A DNA stretch of 64,000 nt from JAQBZY01 sp038117205 (GTDB lineage: Bacteria; Pseudomonadota; Alphaproteobacteria; Rhodospirillales; Casp-alpha2), in NCBI GenBank assembly GCA_038117205.1, contig JAYOFL010000009.1, positions 1 to 64,000 on the forward strand, in the 5' to 3' direction. This document shows positions 24,935 through 32,986 of this stretch, piece by piece. Both the position numbers and the translations under genes were made by a program. Under the pieces are notes generated by a model. It did not search any database and was not told the DNA's origin. It was given only the letters and a program-made list of their open reading frames with translations. The first letter of the stretch is position 1. The number at the start of each line of letters is the position of its first letter.

Positions 24935-26251
24935 ATGCTGAATGGAACTGTCCGCGGCGTGCGTAAGGTCCTTTCCGGTCTTTCCGCCGCCGCCCTCGTG
25001 CTGACGGCGAGCGCGGCCGCGTATGCCGCCGAGCCGCCGAAGCTCGACACCGGCGACACCGCCTGGATGCTCACCTCGACCGCGCTCGTGCTGTTCATGA
25101 CGATCCCGGGCCTGGCGCTCTTCTACGGCGGCATGGTCCGCAAGAAGAACGTGCTCGCCACCGTCATGCAGAGCTTCGCCGTCACCTGTCTGATGTCGGT
25201 TCTGTGGATGGTTGCCGGCTACTCGCTGGCGTTCACCGACGGCGGCGGCATGCAGGCTTACGTCGGCGGCCTGTCGAAGATGTTCCTGGCCGGCGTCGGC
25301 AAGGAGGCGTTGACCGGCACTATTCCGGAAACGGTCTTCATGACCTTCCAGATGACGTTCGCCATCATCACGCCCGCCCTGATCACCGGCGCCTTCGCCG
25401 ACCGCATGAAGTTCTCTTCCATGCTGGTCTTCATGGGCGCCTGGATGCTGCTGATCTACGCCCCGATCTGTCACTGGGTGTGGGGTGGCGGCTTCCTCGG
25501 CTCGGCCGGCGTGCTCGACTTCGCCGGCGGCACGGTCGTTCACATCAATGCCGGCGTCGCCGGTCTGGTGGCGGCCATCGTGCTCGGCAAGCGCAACGGT
25601 TTCGGCACCGAGAACATGGCGCCGCACAACCTCGTGCTGAGCGTCATCGGCGCGTCGATGCTGTGGGTCGGTTGGTTCGGCTTCAACGCCGGTTCCGCCG
25701 TCGCGGCGAACGGCACCGCCGGCATGGCCATGGCCGTGACCCAGATCTGCACCGCTGCCGCGGCGCTGACCTGGATGTTCGCGGAATGGATGATGCGCGG
25801 CAAGCCGAGCGTCCTCGGTATCATCTCCGGCGCGATCGCGGGTCTCGTAGCGATCACCCCGGCCTCCGGCTTCGTCGATCCGCGCGGCGCGCTGATCATC
25901 GGTGTCGTCGCCGGTATAGCCTGCTACTGGGGTGCGACTAGCCTCAAGAAGATGTGCGGCTATGACGACTCGCTCGACGCCTTCGGCGTGCACGGCGTGG
26001 GCGGCATCGTCGGCGCGATCCTAACGGGCGTGTTCGCGGTGGAAGCCGTGGGCGGCACCAAGGGTCTCTTGGAAGGCAACGGCGGACAGGTCCTGACGCA
26101 GCTCTACGGCATCGTCGGCACCATCGTCTACTGCGCCATCGGTACCTTCATCATCCTCAAGGTGATCCAGATGATCATGGGTCTTCGGGTCGACGCCGAA
26201 ACCGAAGTCCAGGGTCTCGACATCTCCTTGCACGGCGAGACGGTTCACTGA
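24935..26251 (+). CDS. amtB: Ammonium channel AmtB
   Basis: The precursor (438 residues from 24935) has a cleavable signal peptide (VLSGLSAAALVLTASAAAYA, ending near residue 32) and 11 membrane helices. Family signatures include GLALFYGGMVRKKNVLATVM, the twin-His pore residues within NAGVAGLVAAIV and DAFGVHGVGGIVGAI, and IYAPICHWVWGGG. AmtB conducts ammonium across the inner membrane and is blocked by GlnK. Two starts are plausible: 24863 (after AGGAGAACGGCG) and 24935 (after AGGAGAAATCAAC). The later one gives the better signal peptide, so it is used here; the earlier one would add 24 residues. A strong hairpin terminator follows at 26333. Confidence 0.95.
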   Translation: MLNGTVRGVRKVLSGLSAAALVLTASAAAYAAEPPKLDTGDTAWMLTSTALVLFMTIPGLALFYGGMVRKKNVLATVMQSFAVTCLMSVLWMVAGYSLAFTDGGGMQAYVGGLSKMFLAGVGKEALTGTIPETVFMTFQMTFAIITPALITGAFADRMKFSSMLVFMGAWMLLIYAPICHWVWGGGFLGSAGVLDFAGGTVVHINAGVAGLVAAIVLGKRNGFGTENMAPHNLVLSVIGASMLWVGWFGFNAGSAVAANGTAGMAMAVTQICTAAAALTWMFAEWMMRGKPSVLGIISGAIAGLVAITPASGFVDPRGALIIGVVAGIACYWGATSLKKMCGYDDSLDAFGVHGVGGIVGAILTGVFAVEAVGGTKGLLEGNGGQVLTQLYGIVGTIVYCAIGTFIILKVIQMIMGLRVDAETEVQGLDISLHGETVH

Positions 26252-26332
26252 TCGCCGTGAACTCAATACCGGAGTTCGGTACGGGCTCCCAAACCCTCTG
26301 ACTTTCCTCCGAAGTCAGTCGGTTCTCCCCAG

Positions 26333-26362
26333 AAAGCCGGATGGCGCCAGCCATCCGGCTTT
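26333..26362 (+). terminator. Terminator hairpin after amtB
   Basis: AAAGCCGGATGG (26333-26344) and CCATCCGGCTTT (26351-26362) form a perfect 12-bp stem with a 6-nt loop, 81 bp past the amtB stop. The T-run lies inside the right arm and in the following TTCACTATTT, which supports a rho-independent terminator. Confidence 0.75.
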
Positions 26363-26390
26363 CACTATTTCGGGTTCGGAGATTTACGCC

Positions 26391-26429
26391 AAGCCGGATG
26401 GCGTCATGGGATTCCCTGGCATCCGGCTT
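26391..26429. repeat. Second copy of the AGCCGGATGG hairpin arms
   Basis: AAGCCGGATG (26391-26400) and CATCCGGCTT (26420-26429) form a 10-bp stem over a 19-nt loop, followed by TT. The arms repeat those of the terminator at 26333-26362, so the hairpin appears to have been duplicated with a different loop. It may act as a second terminator. Confidence 0.6.
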
Positions 26430-26450
26430 TTACTCTTTCAGAGAGTGACG

Positions 26451-26496
26451 CCTCATCCTTCGAGACGCCGCCTGACGGCGGCTCCTCAGGATGAGG
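26451..26496. repeat. REP-like palindromic repeat, copy 1
   Basis: A 46-bp imperfect palindrome begins CCTCATCCTTCGAGACG and ends CTCCTCAGGATGAGG, with GCCGCC/GGCGGC inner arms. Short extragenic repeats of this CCTCATCCT..GGATGAGG type are widespread in Alphaproteobacteria. It lies in the 402-bp gap between amtB and the aminotransferase gene, inverted with respect to copy 2. Confidence 0.75.
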
Positions 26497-26509
26497 CTAT
26501 AACCAACAA

Positions 26510-26554
26510 CCTCATCCTGAGGAGGCCCCGCAGGGGCCGTCTCGAAGGATGAGG
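26510..26554. repeat. REP-like palindromic repeat, copy 2 (inverted)
   Basis: A 45-bp copy begins CCTCATCCTGAGGAGG and ends CGTCTCGAAGGATGAGG, with GGCCCC/GGGGCC inner arms. It is in inverse orientation to copy 1, separated by 13 bp. Together the two can fold into two small hairpins or one large cruciform covering 26451-26554. Confidence 0.75.
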
Positions 26555-26653
26555 CGGCTCGAAATTGCCCAAGGACGGCTTTTCCTTTTTCGGCATGCGA
26601 CGTATGCTCGCGCCATTCCGCGATACACCCGGCCAACTCACCCGGACACTCCG

Positions 26654-27847
26654 ATGCTCAACCCCCGCCTCGCCGACCTGCCGGACTATCCCTTCGATCA
26701 ACTTCGCATGCTCTTGGATCCCGTGACGCCGGAAACCAACCAGGCGCCGATCCTCTTGAGCGTCGGCGAGCCGAAGCTGCCGCCGCCAGCGTTCGTTTCC
26801 GAAATCCTCGGCAACCGGCACGGCGAGTGGGGCAAGTATCCGCCGATCGACGGCACGCCGTCGTTCCGCCGCGCCGTCGCCGAATGGCTGACGCGCCGCT
26901 ACGACTTGGCGGCCGGCATGGTGGACCCGGAACGGCACGTGCTGCCCGTCTCCGGCACCCGCGAGGCGCTTTATCTGGTGAGCGCGCTCTGCGTGCCGCA
27001 GGAGAAGGGCGGCGGCAAGCCCGTCATCCTGATGCCGAACCCGTTCTATCATGTGTACGGCGGGGCGGCCGCCGTCTCGGGCGCCGAGCCGGTCTATCTG
27101 TCGGCGCGCGCCGAGACCGGCTTCCTGCCGGACATCGACAGCGTCGACGAGGCGACGCTCGAACGCACCGCGCTCTTCTATCTCTGCACGCCGGCGAACC
27201 CGCAAGGCGCGGCGGCCTCCATCCAGACGCTGAAGCGCGCCATCGAGTTGGCGCGGAAGTACGACTTCGTGCTCGTCGTCGACGAATGCTACGCCGAGAT
27301 CTACGGCGAGACGCCGCCGGCCGGCGGCCTGCAGGCGGCGGCGGAACTGGGGAAGGGCTTCGAGAACGTTCTCGTCTTCCATTCGCTCTCCAAGCGCTCG
27401 TCGTCCGCCGGCATGCGGTCCGGCTTCGTCGCCGGCGATCCGAACCTGATCAAGCTGTTCCGCCGGCTCCGCAACTACGTCGGCCCGCAGGTCTCGCTGC
27501 CGGCCATCGAGGCGTCGGAGGCGCTGTGGCGGGACGAGACGCACCTCCGGGAAGTCCGCGCCTTCTACAAGACCAACTTCGACATCGCCGAGGAGCTGCT
27601 CTCCGGCAAGCTTGGCTTCTACCGCCCGGACGGCGGCTTCTTCCTGTGGCTCGACGTCGGCGACGGCGAGGAGGCGACGGCGGCGCTGTGGCGGAAGGCG
27701 GCGATCCGCGTGCTGCCCGGCAAGTACATCTCGCGCCCCGACGCCAATGGCGACAATCCGGGCGCGCGCTATATCCGGGTCGCGCTGGTCAATCCCGCCG
27801 ACGTGACGCGGGAAGCCCTCGAGCGTCTCGCCGGCGTTCTCTGTTGA
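26654..27847 (+). CDS. PLP-dependent aminotransferase class I/II, DapC-like
   Basis: The 397-residue protein is a fold-type I aminotransferase. It has LSVGEPKLPPPAFV near the N-terminus, YPPIDGTPSFRRAVAEWL, PNPFYHVYGGAA, the LCTPANPQGA asparagine motif, DECYAEIYG and the PLP lysine in HSLSKRSSSAGMRSGF. The overall pattern best fits the alphaproteobacterial succinyldiaminopimelate aminotransferase (DapC)-like branch used in lysine and peptidoglycan precursor synthesis. No other dap gene is nearby, so the substrate remains open. The start at 26654 was chosen because the conserved N-terminus begins there. The longer frame starts inside the REP-like repeat. Confidence 0.82.
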   Translation: MLNPRLADLPDYPFDQLRMLLDPVTPETNQAPILLSVGEPKLPPPAFVSEILGNRHGEWGKYPPIDGTPSFRRAVAEWLTRRYDLAAGMVDPERHVLPVSGTREALYLVSALCVPQEKGGGKPVILMPNPFYHVYGGAAAVSGAEPVYLSARAETGFLPDIDSVDEATLERTALFYLCTPANPQGAAASIQTLKRAIELARKYDFVLVVDECYAEIYGETPPAGGLQAAAELGKGFENVLVFHSLSKRSSSAGMRSGFVAGDPNLIKLFRRLRNYVGPQVSLPAIEASEALWRDETHLREVRAFYKTNFDIAEELLSGKLGFYRPDGGFFLWLDVGDGEEATAALWRKAAIRVLPGKYISRPDANGDNPGARYIRVALVNPADVTREALERLAGVLC

Positions 27848-27854
27848 GCCTTCG

Positions 27855-28679
27855 ATGACACGCGCCGATCGGATCGTCTCCGGTCGCGCGGAACTCGCCG
27901 TCGAGATTTCCGGCGCCGGCGATCCCGTCGTCTTCCTTCATGCAAACGTTTGCGACAGCCGCATGTGGCGCGCGCAACTGGATGCCGCCTCGAAGACCCA
28001 CAAGACGATCGCCTACGACCGGCGTGGCTTCGGCGGCACCGTCGCGGAAAAAGAAGATCACGACGCGCTCGCCGATCTGCTGGCGGTGCTTGAAGCGTCG
28101 GCGGACGGCAAGCCCGTCGTCCTCGTCGGCTGTTCGCAGGGTGGGCGCATCGCCATCGACGCGGCGCTGGCCTGTCCGGGCCGGGTCCGCGCGCTCTTCC
28201 TCGTCGCGCCGTCGCTGACCGGCGCACCCGATCCGATCCATCCGCCCGGTGTCGCCGAGATGATGGCCGTGTTGAAGAGTGCCGAGGCGGCGGGCGATCT
28301 CGACCAGGTCAACAGACTAAAGGCCCGCATCTTCCTCGACGGGCCGACGGCGCCGGAGGGCAGGGTCGGCGGAGAGGTCCGACAGCTCTTCCTCGACATG
28401 AACGGCATCGCGCTCCGGTCGCCGCCCATCGGACGGGACACGGGCGCGCCGGCGAATTTCGACCGGCTCGGCGGCGTCGCCCGGCCGACGCTGGTCGTGC
28501 AGGGCGATCTCGACCTGCCGCACGTGCAGGAGCGGTCCCGCCGCGTGGCGGAGAACGCGCCCGACGGCGCCTTGCACGTGATCGAAGGGTCGGCGCATCT
28601 GCCGAGCCTGGATCGGCCGGCCGATGTCACCGCACTCCTGACAGCGTTCCTCGCCGGCCCCGGCGATATTCGGCGCTAG
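27855..28679 (+). CDS. Alpha/beta-fold hydrolase
   Basis: A 274-residue alpha/beta hydrolase. It has the oxyanion-hole motif FLHANVCDSRMW (about 27-38), the AYDRRGFGGT strand-turn (about 53-62), the nucleophile elbow VGC-S94-QGGR, an acid in LVVQGDLDLPHV and the catalytic histidine in IEGSAHLPSLDRP. This resembles the broad esterase/lactonase/haloperoxidase-like group; no substrate can be assigned. It starts 7 bp after the aminotransferase stop and is probably in the same operon. The 186-bp gap that follows holds the ftsK promoter region. Confidence 0.82.
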   Translation: MTRADRIVSGRAELAVEISGAGDPVVFLHANVCDSRMWRAQLDAASKTHKTIAYDRRGFGGTVAEKEDHDALADLLAVLEASADGKPVVLVGCSQGGRIAIDAALACPGRVRALFLVAPSLTGAPDPIHPPGVAEMMAVLKSAEAAGDLDQVNRLKARIFLDGPTAPEGRVGGEVRQLFLDMNGIALRSPPIGRDTGAPANFDRLGGVARPTLVVQGDLDLPHVQERSRRVAENAPDGALHVIEGSAHLPSLDRPADVTALLTAFLAGPGDIRR

Positions 28680-28826
28680 GCCGTCCGCCCGATTCGCGCA
28701 CGCTTGCGCCGATTCGCGGGTGGGGGCAGGGGCGGGATGCGCCCCCGTTACAACACCCAGCCAGATTTTGTGGTAAATATTCGTTTATCATCAACTGGTT
28801 CCAGCCGTTTCTTGAGACGGCGTTTG

Positions 28827-28841
28827 TTAACATCTTGTCAA
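28827..28841 (+). promoter_or_regulatory. CtrA-box-like sequence before ftsK
   Basis: TTAACATCTTGTCAA reads TTAA-N7-TCAA, one base from the alphaproteobacterial CtrA consensus TTAA-N7-TTAA. It ends 24 bp before the ftsK ATG. A single near-match is weak evidence. It is noted because cell-cycle control of ftsK would be plausible. Confidence 0.3.
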
Positions 28842-28865
28842 TAAACTCGGCATATCACGGCTTTC

Positions 28866-31328
28866 ATGGCCGTTTCACGCACCCATGCTGGCGGTAAGGC
28901 CGCCGATCCGCTTCTGCCGCCGGCCCTCGTCGAGGGACTGAAGCGGCGGGCGGCGCAAATTCTCGGCCTGGCCCTGGTCCTGGGCGCCGCCGCGGCATCC
29001 ACCGCCATCTTTACGTATGCGCCGGGCGATCCGTCGCTCAACAGCGCCACCGACAACCTGCCCATCAATCTGCTCGGCCATGCCGGCGCCGTGTTCGGCG
29101 ACCTGTCTTTGCAGATGCTGGGCCTCGGCGCCCTTACCGTGCCGCTGGTGCTGGCCGTCTGGGGTGCTTTGGTCATGACGCAGGGCTCGCTCGCCCGCCC
29201 CGTGAGCCGCGTCGGCTGGCTGATCCTGGCAACGGTCCTGACCAGCGTCGCGCTGGCCGCGCACAAGCCGCCCACCGGCTGGCCGCTGGCGTCCGGTCTC
29301 GGCGGCGTGCTGGGCTCGCTCGCCTTCAAGGAGATGGCGACCTGGACCGGCCGCCTCGGCATCCGCGAGGCCGCCGACATCACGGCGCTGGCCATCGGCA
29401 TTCTCGCCGCCGTCGGCGTCATCATCGCGCTCGGCATGCGCCCGACCGATTGGCTGAACGCCGTCAAGGCCTGCTGGTTCGCGGCGAAGCGCCTGTACGG
29501 CTGGGGCCGGGTCGGCGCCGGCGCCGCCCGGGGACTGAGTTCCGACATCGGCGAGCGCACGGCGCAGCTTCGCGACCGGCTGTACGACATCAATTTGACC
29601 GACATCCGCATTACCCGTCCAGGTACTGCCCGCGACGACGCCGAGGACGACATCGACCTCGAAATCGACAACGACGGCGACGACTACCGAGAGATCGACG
29701 AAGAAGAAGACGCGCCGGCGCGGACCGGCGTCATCGACCACATCGTCGAGGCGCGGCCGAAGCGCGCCAAACCCGGCCGCAAGGCGGAAGCCCGCCGCCA
29801 GCAGGCGCTGCCGCTGGAACCCAGCGCCTATACGCCGCCGCCGCTGGAAATCCTCGACATCCAGAGGACCCTGCCGGCGGAAAGCCGGGAAAGCCGCGAA
29901 GCCCTGCAGCAGAACGCCCGCTATCTGGCGACGGTGCTCGAAGAATACGGCGTGAAGGGCGAGATCGTGAAGGTCCGTCCCGGTCCTGTCGTCACGCTCT
30001 ATGAACTGGAGCCGGCGCCCGGCACCAAGACGTCGCGCGTCATCGGCCTCGCCGACGACATCGCACGTTCCATGAGCGCAGTCTCCGTTCGCGTCGCCGT
30101 CGTGCCGGGCCGCAACGTCATCGGCATCGAGTTGCCGAACGCGCACCGGGAAATGGTGCACCTGCGCGAGCTGCTGGCGTCGAGCGATTTCGAGAAGACC
30201 AAGGCCGAGCTGCCGCTGGCGCTCGGCAAGGACATCGGCGGCGGCCCGGTGACGGTCGATCTGTCGAAGATGCCGCACCTCCTGATCGCCGGTACCACCG
30301 GTTCGGGCAAGTCGGTGGCGATGAACACGATGATCCTGTCGCTGCTCTACAACCTGTCGCCCGACGAATGCAAATTCATCATGATCGACCCGAAGATGCT
30401 GGAGCTCTCGGTCTATCAGGACATTCCGCACCTCCTGACGCCCGTCGTCACCGATCCCTCGAAGGCGGTCGTGGCGCTCAAGTGGGTCGTCAAGGAGATG
30501 GAGAACCGCTACCGCAACATGTCGCAGATGGGCGTGCGCAACATCGGCGGCTACAACCTCCGTCTCGCGGAAGCCCGCAAGAAGAAGGAAGTGCTGACCC
30601 GTACCGTGCAGACCGGCTTCGACAACGAAGGCAAGCCCGTCTACGAGGAACAGGCGCTCTCCATGGAGGCGCTGCCCTACATCGTCGTCGTCGTCGACGA
30701 GATGGCTGACCTCATGCTGGTAGCCGGCAAGGACGTGGAAGCCGCGATCCAGCGCCTGGCGCAGATGGCGCGCGCCGCCGGCATCCATCTGATGATGGCG
30801 ACGCAACGCCCCTCCGTCGACGTCATCACCGGCACCATCAAGGCCAACTTCCCGAGCCGCATCTCGTTCCAAGTCACGTCGAAGATCGACAGCCGCACCA
30901 TCCTCGGCGAGCAGGGCGCGGAACAGCTGCTGGGCCAGGGCGACATGCTGTACATGGCCGGCGGCGGACGCATCTCGCGCGTGCACGGCCCGTTCGTTTC
31001 CGACCAGGAAGTGGAGCGGGTGGTGGCGCACCTGAAGGCGCAGGCCGATCCGACGTACATCGAATCCGTCACCGAAGACGAGGGCGACGGCGCTTTCGGC
31101 ATGGGCGGCGAGGCCGGCGGGTCCGACGGCTACGACGAGCATTACGACCAGGCGGTGGCGCTGGTGGCCCGCGAAGGCAAGGCGTCGACCAGCTTCATCC
31201 AGCGCCATTTCCAGATCGGCTACAACCGCGCGGCCCGCATCATCGAGACCATGGAACGCGAAGGCGTCGTCAGCGCCGCCAACCGGGTCGGCCGCCGCGA
31301 AGTGCTGATCGGCGATCACAGCGCCTGA
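28866..31328 (+). CDS. ftsK: DNA translocase FtsK
   Basis: The 820-residue protein anchors at the division septum and pumps chromosome ends apart. The N-terminus has four membrane helices (about residues 32-55, 75-100, 115-138, 175-200). An acidic/basic linker (about 240-320) with a long Asp/Glu run follows. The motor domain has Walker A AGTTGSGKSVAMNT (about 474-487) and Walker B IVVVVDEMADLM (about 600-612). The C-terminal winged-helix gamma domain (about 755-815, STSFIQRHFQIGYNRAARII) binds KOPS and activates XerD. The linker is short compared with E. coli FtsK (1329 aa) but normal for Alphaproteobacteria. lolA follows 56 bp downstream, a conserved pairing. Confidence 0.97.
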   Translation: MAVSRTHAGGKAADPLLPPALVEGLKRRAAQILGLALVLGAAAASTAIFTYAPGDPSLNSATDNLPINLLGHAGAVFGDLSLQMLGLGALTVPLVLAVWGALVMTQGSLARPVSRVGWLILATVLTSVALAAHKPPTGWPLASGLGGVLGSLAFKEMATWTGRLGIREAADITALAIGILAAVGVIIALGMRPTDWLNAVKACWFAAKRLYGWGRVGAGAARGLSSDIGERTAQLRDRLYDINLTDIRITRPGTARDDAEDDIDLEIDNDGDDYREIDEEEDAPARTGVIDHIVEARPKRAKPGRKAEARRQQALPLEPSAYTPPPLEILDIQRTLPAESRESREALQQNARYLATVLEEYGVKGEIVKVRPGPVVTLYELEPAPGTKTSRVIGLADDIARSMSAVSVRVAVVPGRNVIGIELPNAHREMVHLRELLASSDFEKTKAELPLALGKDIGGGPVTVDLSKMPHLLIAGTTGSGKSVAMNTMILSLLYNLSPDECKFIMIDPKMLELSVYQDIPHLLTPVVTDPSKAVVALKWVVKEMENRYRNMSQMGVRNIGGYNLRLAEARKKKEVLTRTVQTGFDNEGKPVYEEQALSMEALPYIVVVVDEMADLMLVAGKDVEAAIQRLAQMARAAGIHLMMATQRPSVDVITGTIKANFPSRISFQVTSKIDSRTILGEQGAEQLLGQGDMLYMAGGGRISRVHGPFVSDQEVERVVAHLKAQADPTYIESVTEDEGDGAFGMGGEAGGSDGYDEHYDQAVALVAREGKASTSFIQRHFQIGYNRAARIIETMEREGVVSAANRVGRREVLIGDHSA

Positions 31329-31384
31329 ACCGTCTCCGGTTCGTCGCCTTTACCTCGCCACGATTCCCCGCTAGAAGCGCCGGC

Positions 31385-32041
31385 ATGAAGTTCAACGCTT
31401 TCATGGCCGTTCTAATGACGGTGGCCGCCCTCGCCCTCTCCGCCGGCGCGGCCGATGCTGCGGACAAGCGAAACGCCGTCGTCGCGCCGATGTCGGACGC
31501 CGACCGGGCGTATTTGCGCAAGGTCGAGACCTATCTGGATTCCATCCGCACCATGCAGTCGGCGTTCCTGCAATCGTCGTCGAACGGCGAGCAGACGCAG
31601 GGGATGCTGTATCTGTCCCGGCCGGGCAAGCTCCGCATCACCTACGACCCGCCGTCGCCGGTGGTGATCCTCGCCAACCAGAAGTATCTCAGCTACATCG
31701 ACACCGAGCTGAAGCAGATCACGCACCTGCCGATCGACGACACGCCGGCTTCGTTCCTGCTGGCCGACAAATTCTCGTTCACGTCGGGCACCGTTTCCGT
31801 CACCGATTTCCAGCGCACCCCCGGCGCGACCCGGGTGACGCTGGTGCAGCGGAAGGACCCGCTGGCCGGCCGGCTGACGCTGGTGATGGCGGACAGTCCG
31901 ATGGTGCTCCGCAAATGGACCGTCGTCGACGCCCAGGGCACGGTGACGGACGTGACGCTCCTCAATCCCCGCTTCGACTTTCCGATCCCGGAAAAGATCT
32001 TCGATTTCGACACGCAATCGCTGGCCCCGGCCGGCAATTGA
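31385..32041 (+). CDS. lolA: Outer-membrane lipoprotein carrier protein LolA-like
   Basis: A 218-residue secreted protein with a signal peptide (MAVLMTVAALALSAGAADA, cleavage near residue 26). The LolA fold signatures are YLDSIRTMQSAFLQSSSNGE, GMLYLSRPGKLRITYDPPSP, the strand phrase VVILANQKYLSYIDTELKQI and TDVTLLNPRFDFPIPEKIFD near the end. LolA carries lipoproteins through the periplasm from LolCDE to LolB. Members in Alphaproteobacteria usually sit right after ftsK, as here. A T-tailed terminator at 32141 separates it from the convergent response regulator. Confidence 0.93.
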   Translation: MKFNAFMAVLMTVAALALSAGAADAADKRNAVVAPMSDADRAYLRKVETYLDSIRTMQSAFLQSSSNGEQTQGMLYLSRPGKLRITYDPPSPVVILANQKYLSYIDTELKQITHLPIDDTPASFLLADKFSFTSGTVSVTDFQRTPGATRVTLVQRKDPLAGRLTLVMADSPMVLRKWTVVDAQGTVTDVTLLNPRFDFPIPEKIFDFDTQSLAPAGN

Positions 32042-32140
32042 CGCCGCTTTAAATCGGCGTTCTGCCACCCCATATACGCGTTAGCACGCCGGCAATTATC
32101 GCCGGCGCGCCGGACGTTACCCGTCCGAGACCGCAAGGTC

Positions 32141-32184
32141 CGAAGCGCCCGGCCATCCCCCCCTTTGGCGGGCGCTTCGTTTTT
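32141..32184 (+). terminator. Rho-independent terminator after lolA
   Basis: CGAAGCGCCC (32141-32150) pairs with GGGCGCTTCG (32170-32179) over a 19-nt loop, followed by TTTTT (32180-32184). It lies 99 bp past the lolA stop and 21 bp before the end of the convergent regulator gene. Confidence 0.75.
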
Positions 32185-32205
32185 CCGGACGTCGCGTTCA
32201 GGAAA

Positions 32206-32895
32206 TCAAGGAATCAGGCGATAGCCGCCCGGCTCGGTGACGAGGATGCTGGCGCTCGAGGGATCCTTTTCGATCTTCTGGCGCAGCCGGTAGACGTGCG
32301 TTTCCAGCGTGTGCGTGGTCACGGCGGCGTTGTAGCCCCAGACCTCGTCCAGCAGCTTTTCCCGGCTGACCGGCTTGTCCCCGGCGCGGAAGAGGTACTT
32401 GAGGATCGACGTTTCCTTGTCGGTGAGACGGATCTTCTTGTTGGCGCCCTCGTCCAACAGAAGCTTGTTGGCCGGCTGGAACGTGTAGGGGCCGATGGTG
32501 AAGACCGCATCGTCCGAACGCTCGTGCTGGCGGATGTGGGCGCGCAGCCTGGCGAGCAGCACCCCCAGCTTGAACGGCTTGGTAACGTAGTCGTTGGCGC
32601 CGGCGTCGAGCCCCAGGATGGTGTCGGCGTCGGTATCGGCGCCGGTCAGCATGATGATCGGCGAGCGCACGCCGTTCCGCCGCATCAGCCGGCACACCTC
32701 GCGGCCGTCCATATCCGGCAGGCCGACGTCGAGGAGGATCATGTCGTAGTAATCCTCCTTGGCGATCTCGAGCGCCTCGGCGCCCGTGCCGACGGCCTTG
32801 ATCTGAAATTCCTCGTGCAGCTTCAACTGGTCGCCGAGCATCTCGACGAGCGTCTCGTCGTCGTCGACGATCAGGATGTGCTTGCCGTTGCTCAT
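32206..32895 (-). CDS. OmpR/PhoB-family response regulator
   Basis: The 229-residue regulator has a receiver domain with acidic pocket D11-D12-D13, phospho-acceptor D56 in ILLDVGLPDMDG and K106 in DYVTKPF. A winged-helix effector follows (about 130-228), with KETSILKYLFRAGDKPVSRE and THTLETHVYRLRQKIEKDPS. The winged-helix DNA-binding type is OmpR/PhoB. No kinase is adjacent, so it is an orphan in this window. The start at 32895 (MSNGKHILIVDDD) was chosen; the frame runs open to 33507 across ribA but is shadow sequence. The gene diverges from ribA over 91 bp that include the AT-rich CTTATATAATAAG (32941-32953), a possible shared promoter region. Confidence 0.92.
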   Translation of the reverse strand: MSNGKHILIVDDDETLVEMLGDQLKLHEEFQIKAVGTGAEALEIAKEDYYDMILLDVGLPDMDGREVCRLMRRNGVRSPIIMLTGADTDADTILGLDAGANDYVTKPFKLGVLLARLRAHIRQHERSDDAVFTIGPYTFQPANKLLLDEGANKKIRLTDKETSILKYLFRAGDKPVSREKLLDEVWGYNAAVTTHTLETHVYRLRQKIEKDPSSASILVTEPGGYRLIP

Positions 32896-32986
32896 GCGGA
32901 CTCCGTTGCCGGTTCGGCCATGACTTGCTTCGCCACGTGCCTTATATAATAAGCGACACGGCCCATGAAAGTAATAGGTTAACCGG

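Noticed and set aside
28875..31319. An 814-codon minus-strand frame opposite ftsK
   Set aside because: Shadow of ftsK; the His/Asp/Arg/Val-rich composition is typical of antisense frames and there is no conserved motif.
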